Assembly (NCBI GenBank): GCA_017795005.1
Contig: CP051242.1
Span: 124,001-188,000, forward strand
Direction of reading: 5' to 3'
DNA length: 64,000 nucleotides
Source of the DNA: Balneolaceae bacterium
GTDB lineage: Bacteria > Bacteroidota > Rhodothermia > Balneolales > Balneolaceae
A model generated the notes under the pieces. The model had not been told where the DNA came from and ran no database searches. It saw only the letters and a list, made by a program, of their open reading frames with translations. Shown here piece by piece: positions 62,323 through 64,000 of the stretch; positions within the stretch are counted from its first letter, which is position 1, and each line of letters starts with the position of its first letter. Both the position numbers and the translations under genes were made by a program.

Positions 62323-63747
62323 ATGAAATTAGAATACAATATTCCCTCTGCTCACGCTACAGTATTTGAAAAAATCAGTAGAATTGGAGCGCGGTTAAAT
62401 CAACCGGTGTATGTAGTTGGTGGATATGTGCGTGATTATTATTTGGGGCGTCTAAAAGAAAATCCTGATATCGATTTTGTAACCGTCGGATCCGGAATCA
62501 ATTTTGCAAAAGAATTACACAAAGAACTACCGGGTTCTTCCTTAGCTGTCTATAAACAGTTTGGAACCGCGCAGGTTAAAACCGAAAATTTAGAGTTAGA
62601 ATTTGTTGGTGCAAGAAAAGAAAGCTACCGAAGAGACTCCCGAAAACCCATCGTGGAAGACGGAACTCTCGAAGACGATCAGCAAAGGAGAGACTTAACC
62701 ATTAATGCACTTTCATGGTCGTTAAATAAAAATGATTTTGGTCTTTTAAATGATCCCTTTGAAGGAATGCAGGATTTAAAAGCTGGAATAATCAAAACCC
62801 CCGTTGATCCCAAACAGACTTTTAGTGATGATCCTTTAAGAATGATGCGTGCCATTCGTTTTGCTACTCAACTTAATTTCCATATTCATGAAGAAACGTT
62901 TGAAGCTATTTCAAATATGGCCGAGCGTATCAATATCATTTCTAAAGAGAGGATCATTGAAGAGTTGAACAAAATAATTTTAGCACCGAAACCATCCAGT
63001 GGATTTACAATGCTTTTTAAAACCCGATTACTAAATGAGTTCTTTCCGGAGATGGTTGATTTACATGGTGTAAAAGAAGTAAATGGACAGCGCCATAAAG
63101 ATAATTTCTGGCATACACTTCAAGTACTGGACAATGTTGCTGAGGTTTCAGATAACTTGTGGCTTCGATGGTCAGCGATTATGCATGATATTGCCAAACC
63201 TCCAACTCAACGTTTTGACAATCAAGTAGGTTGGACTTTTCACGGGCATGATGCGCTGGGAGCAAAATGGACTAAAAGAATTTTCAAAAGACTAAGTTTA
63301 CCTTTAGACGAACGAATGAAATACGTTCAAAAATTAGTTCGTTTGCATCTTCGTCCCATAGCATTGGTTTCTGATGAAGTAAGTGACAGTGCTATTCGAA
63401 GACTTATTTTTGATGCTGGCGATGATATTGAAGATTTAATGACTCTTTGCCGTGCTGACATCACCAGCAAAAATGAATATAAAGTTGAACGCTTTCAAAA
63501 CAACTTCAATAAAGTTGAAAAGAAAATTCAAGAGGTAGAAAAAAAAGACAGGATAAGGAACTGGAAAAACCCTTTATCGGGTGATGAAATAATGACCGCC
63601 TTGAACATCAAACCCTCGAAAACCATCGGGAATATTAAAGATGCCGTTAAAGAAGCTATTTTGAATGGAGATATTCCAAATGATCATGACGCCGCTTTTG
63701 AGTATATGATGGAGAATAAGGAAACCTTTTTAAGGGAGTCTTCATGA
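62323..63747 (+). CDS. cca: CCA tRNA nucleotidyltransferase with HD domain
   Basis: 474 residues. The polymerase head has VYVVGGYVRDYYLG, the metal-binding PDIDFVTVGSG, the RRDLTINALSW motif and DPLRMMRAIRFATQLNF. The HD-type module has WSAIMHDIAKPPTQRFD and HGHDALGAKWTKRI. It adds or repairs the 3'-CCA of tRNA without a template. A poly(A) polymerase or A-adding role cannot be excluded from sequence, but CCA is the common annotation in this phylum. Complete. Confidence 0.88.
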   Translation: MKLEYNIPSAHATVFEKISRIGARLNQPVYVVGGYVRDYYLGRLKENPDIDFVTVGSGINFAKELHKELPGSSLAVYKQFGTAQVKTENLELEFVGARKESYRRDSRKPIVEDGTLEDDQQRRDLTINALSWSLNKNDFGLLNDPFEGMQDLKAGIIKTPVDPKQTFSDDPLRMMRAIRFATQLNFHIHEETFEAISNMAERINIISKERIIEELNKIILAPKPSSGFTMLFKTRLLNEFFPEMVDLHGVKEVNGQRHKDNFWHTLQVLDNVAEVSDNLWLRWSAIMHDIAKPPTQRFDNQVGWTFHGHDALGAKWTKRIFKRLSLPLDERMKYVQKLVRLHLRPIALVSDEVSDSAIRRLIFDAGDDIEDLMTLCRADITSKNEYKVERFQNNFNKVEKKIQEVEKKDRIRNWKNPLSGDEIMTALNIKPSKTIGNIKDAVKEAILNGDIPNDHDAAFEYMMENKETFLRESS

Positions 63748-63776
63748 AATTAATTCTGAAAACATTTCTAAACTCC

Positions 63777-63828
63777 GGCATAAAGGGACAGAAGCACAAC
63801 GTGTTGCTTTTCTCTGTGCCTTTATGCC
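63777..63828. repeat. long hairpin between cca and ispE
   Basis: Perfect outer arms GGCATAAAGG (63777-63786) and CCTTTATGCC (63819-63828), with a partly complementary inside (ACAGAAGCAC / TGCTTTTCTCTGTG). It could terminate cca transcription but lacks a clear T-run, and it resembles the GGCACAGAG-type dispersed repeats. Confidence 0.6.
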
Positions 63829-63832
63829 TCAT

Positions 63833-63840
63833 TAACTTTG
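63833..63840 (+). promoter_or_regulatory. -7 promoter box of ispE
   Basis: TAACTTTG matches TAnnTTTG exactly and sits 10 bases before the ispE ATG, in the same relation as the identical box at 19298-19305 before the malic enzyme gene. Confidence 0.5.
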
Positions 63841-63850
63841 TACCTTTTAA

Positions 63851-64000
63851 ATGAACGAACTCTGGATTTCAAATTCTTACGCCAAAATAAACCTTGGCCT
63901 TAATGTGCTGGAAAGGCTCCCTAATGGATATCATACTATCGAAACCGGGTTTTGTTTTATTGAATGGAACGATCGTTTTGAGGTTTCACCGCATGGAAAA
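63851..64000 (+). CDS. ispE: 4-diphosphocytidyl-2-C-methyl-D-erythritol kinase (5' part only)
   Basis: The first 50 codons are in the window and run off its end. The translation MNELWISNSYAKINLGLNVL then ERLPNGYHTIETGFCFIEW has the IspE N-terminal features: the SYAKINLGLNV substrate loop and the R-x-DGYH-like PNGYHTIET motif. IspE phosphorylates CDP-ME in the non-mevalonate isoprenoid pathway. The rest of the protein, including the GHMP ATP loop, is not visible. Confidence 0.85.
   Translation, partial: MNELWISNSYAKINLGLNVLERLPNGYHTIETGFCFIEWNDRFEVSPHGK

Noticed and set aside
1-64000. CRISPR arrays
   Set aside because: No regularly spaced direct repeats with unique spacers were found; the repeats present are dispersed singletons.

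Overview
The window is 64 kb of a Bacteroidota/Balneolota-type bacterial chromosome (inference). The signs are a subtilase with a type IX secretion (PorSS) C-terminal sorting domain, a PorV/PorQ-family barrel, a DUF4270 lipoprotein beside a short GT5 starch synthase, TAnnTTTG-like -7 boxes close to start codons, almost no Shine-Dalgarno sequences, and moderate-to-low GC. A Balneola/Gracilimonas-like relative fits best, but no rRNA or other decisive marker is present. About 62 protein genes are visible. I found no tRNA, rRNA, CRISPR array, transposase or integrase.

Layout. 1-2700: thiamine pyrophosphokinase, a histidine phosphatase and Xaa-Pro aminopeptidase. 2760-4650: small accessory genes between two integron attC-like sites (a possible integrase-less cassette cluster). 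4690-8090: a Crp-type regulator, membrane and START proteins and an MBL hydrolase, with dispersed repeats. 8091-11401 (minus): a DUF5916 / intradiol-dioxygenase-like / DoxX operon. 11659-13898: NTF2-like protein plus a LytS/LytTR two-component pair. 14057-20467: dnaX-ybaB-recR, a GxxExxY gene inside inverted repeats, an M1 peptidase and malic enzyme. 20464-24705 (minus): an unknown protein with a clamp-binding-like C-terminus, topA, peroxiredoxin and OsmC. 24860-31005: RraB, a NUDIX gene divergent from AMP nucleosidase, radC, a four-helix-bundle gene inside perfect 25-bp inverted repeats, argS and a TonB-domain lipoprotein. 31012-35496 (minus): secreted subtilase and a methyltransferase. 35551-38307: a type II restriction-modification (RM) unit bounded by a perfect 68-bp direct repeat of the end of the neighbouring SAM hydrolase gene, with a dead vsr fragment at one junction. 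38239-40141 (minus): SAM hydrolase and dnaN. 40328-45375: PorV-like protein, miaA, purS-clpS-purQ-lptB-rhodanese. 45376-56103 (minus): rho, then a seven-gene glycogen/envelope operon (glgB, malQ, comA-like, GT5, DUF4270, barrel, TPR). 56205-64000: LolC/E-like permease, membrane-anchored Mur ligase, nucleotidyltransferase, TIM-barrel protein, UspA, CCA-adding enzyme and the start of ispE.

Most of the window is housekeeping: replication and repair (dnaX, recR, topA, radC, dnaN), nucleotide metabolism (purSQ, amn), tRNA modification and charging (miaA, argS, cca), glycogen and envelope. Accessory DNA sits as small inserts directly at the 3' ends of these genes. The points most worth following are: the RM unit with its 68-bp duplication and vsr relic; an A9 run in dnaX with stops in both other frames just after the AAA+ core; two ~440-bp inverted-repeat units each holding one small gene; attC-like sites; and a 257-bp element with perfect 31-bp inverted termini overlapping the annotated start of miaA.
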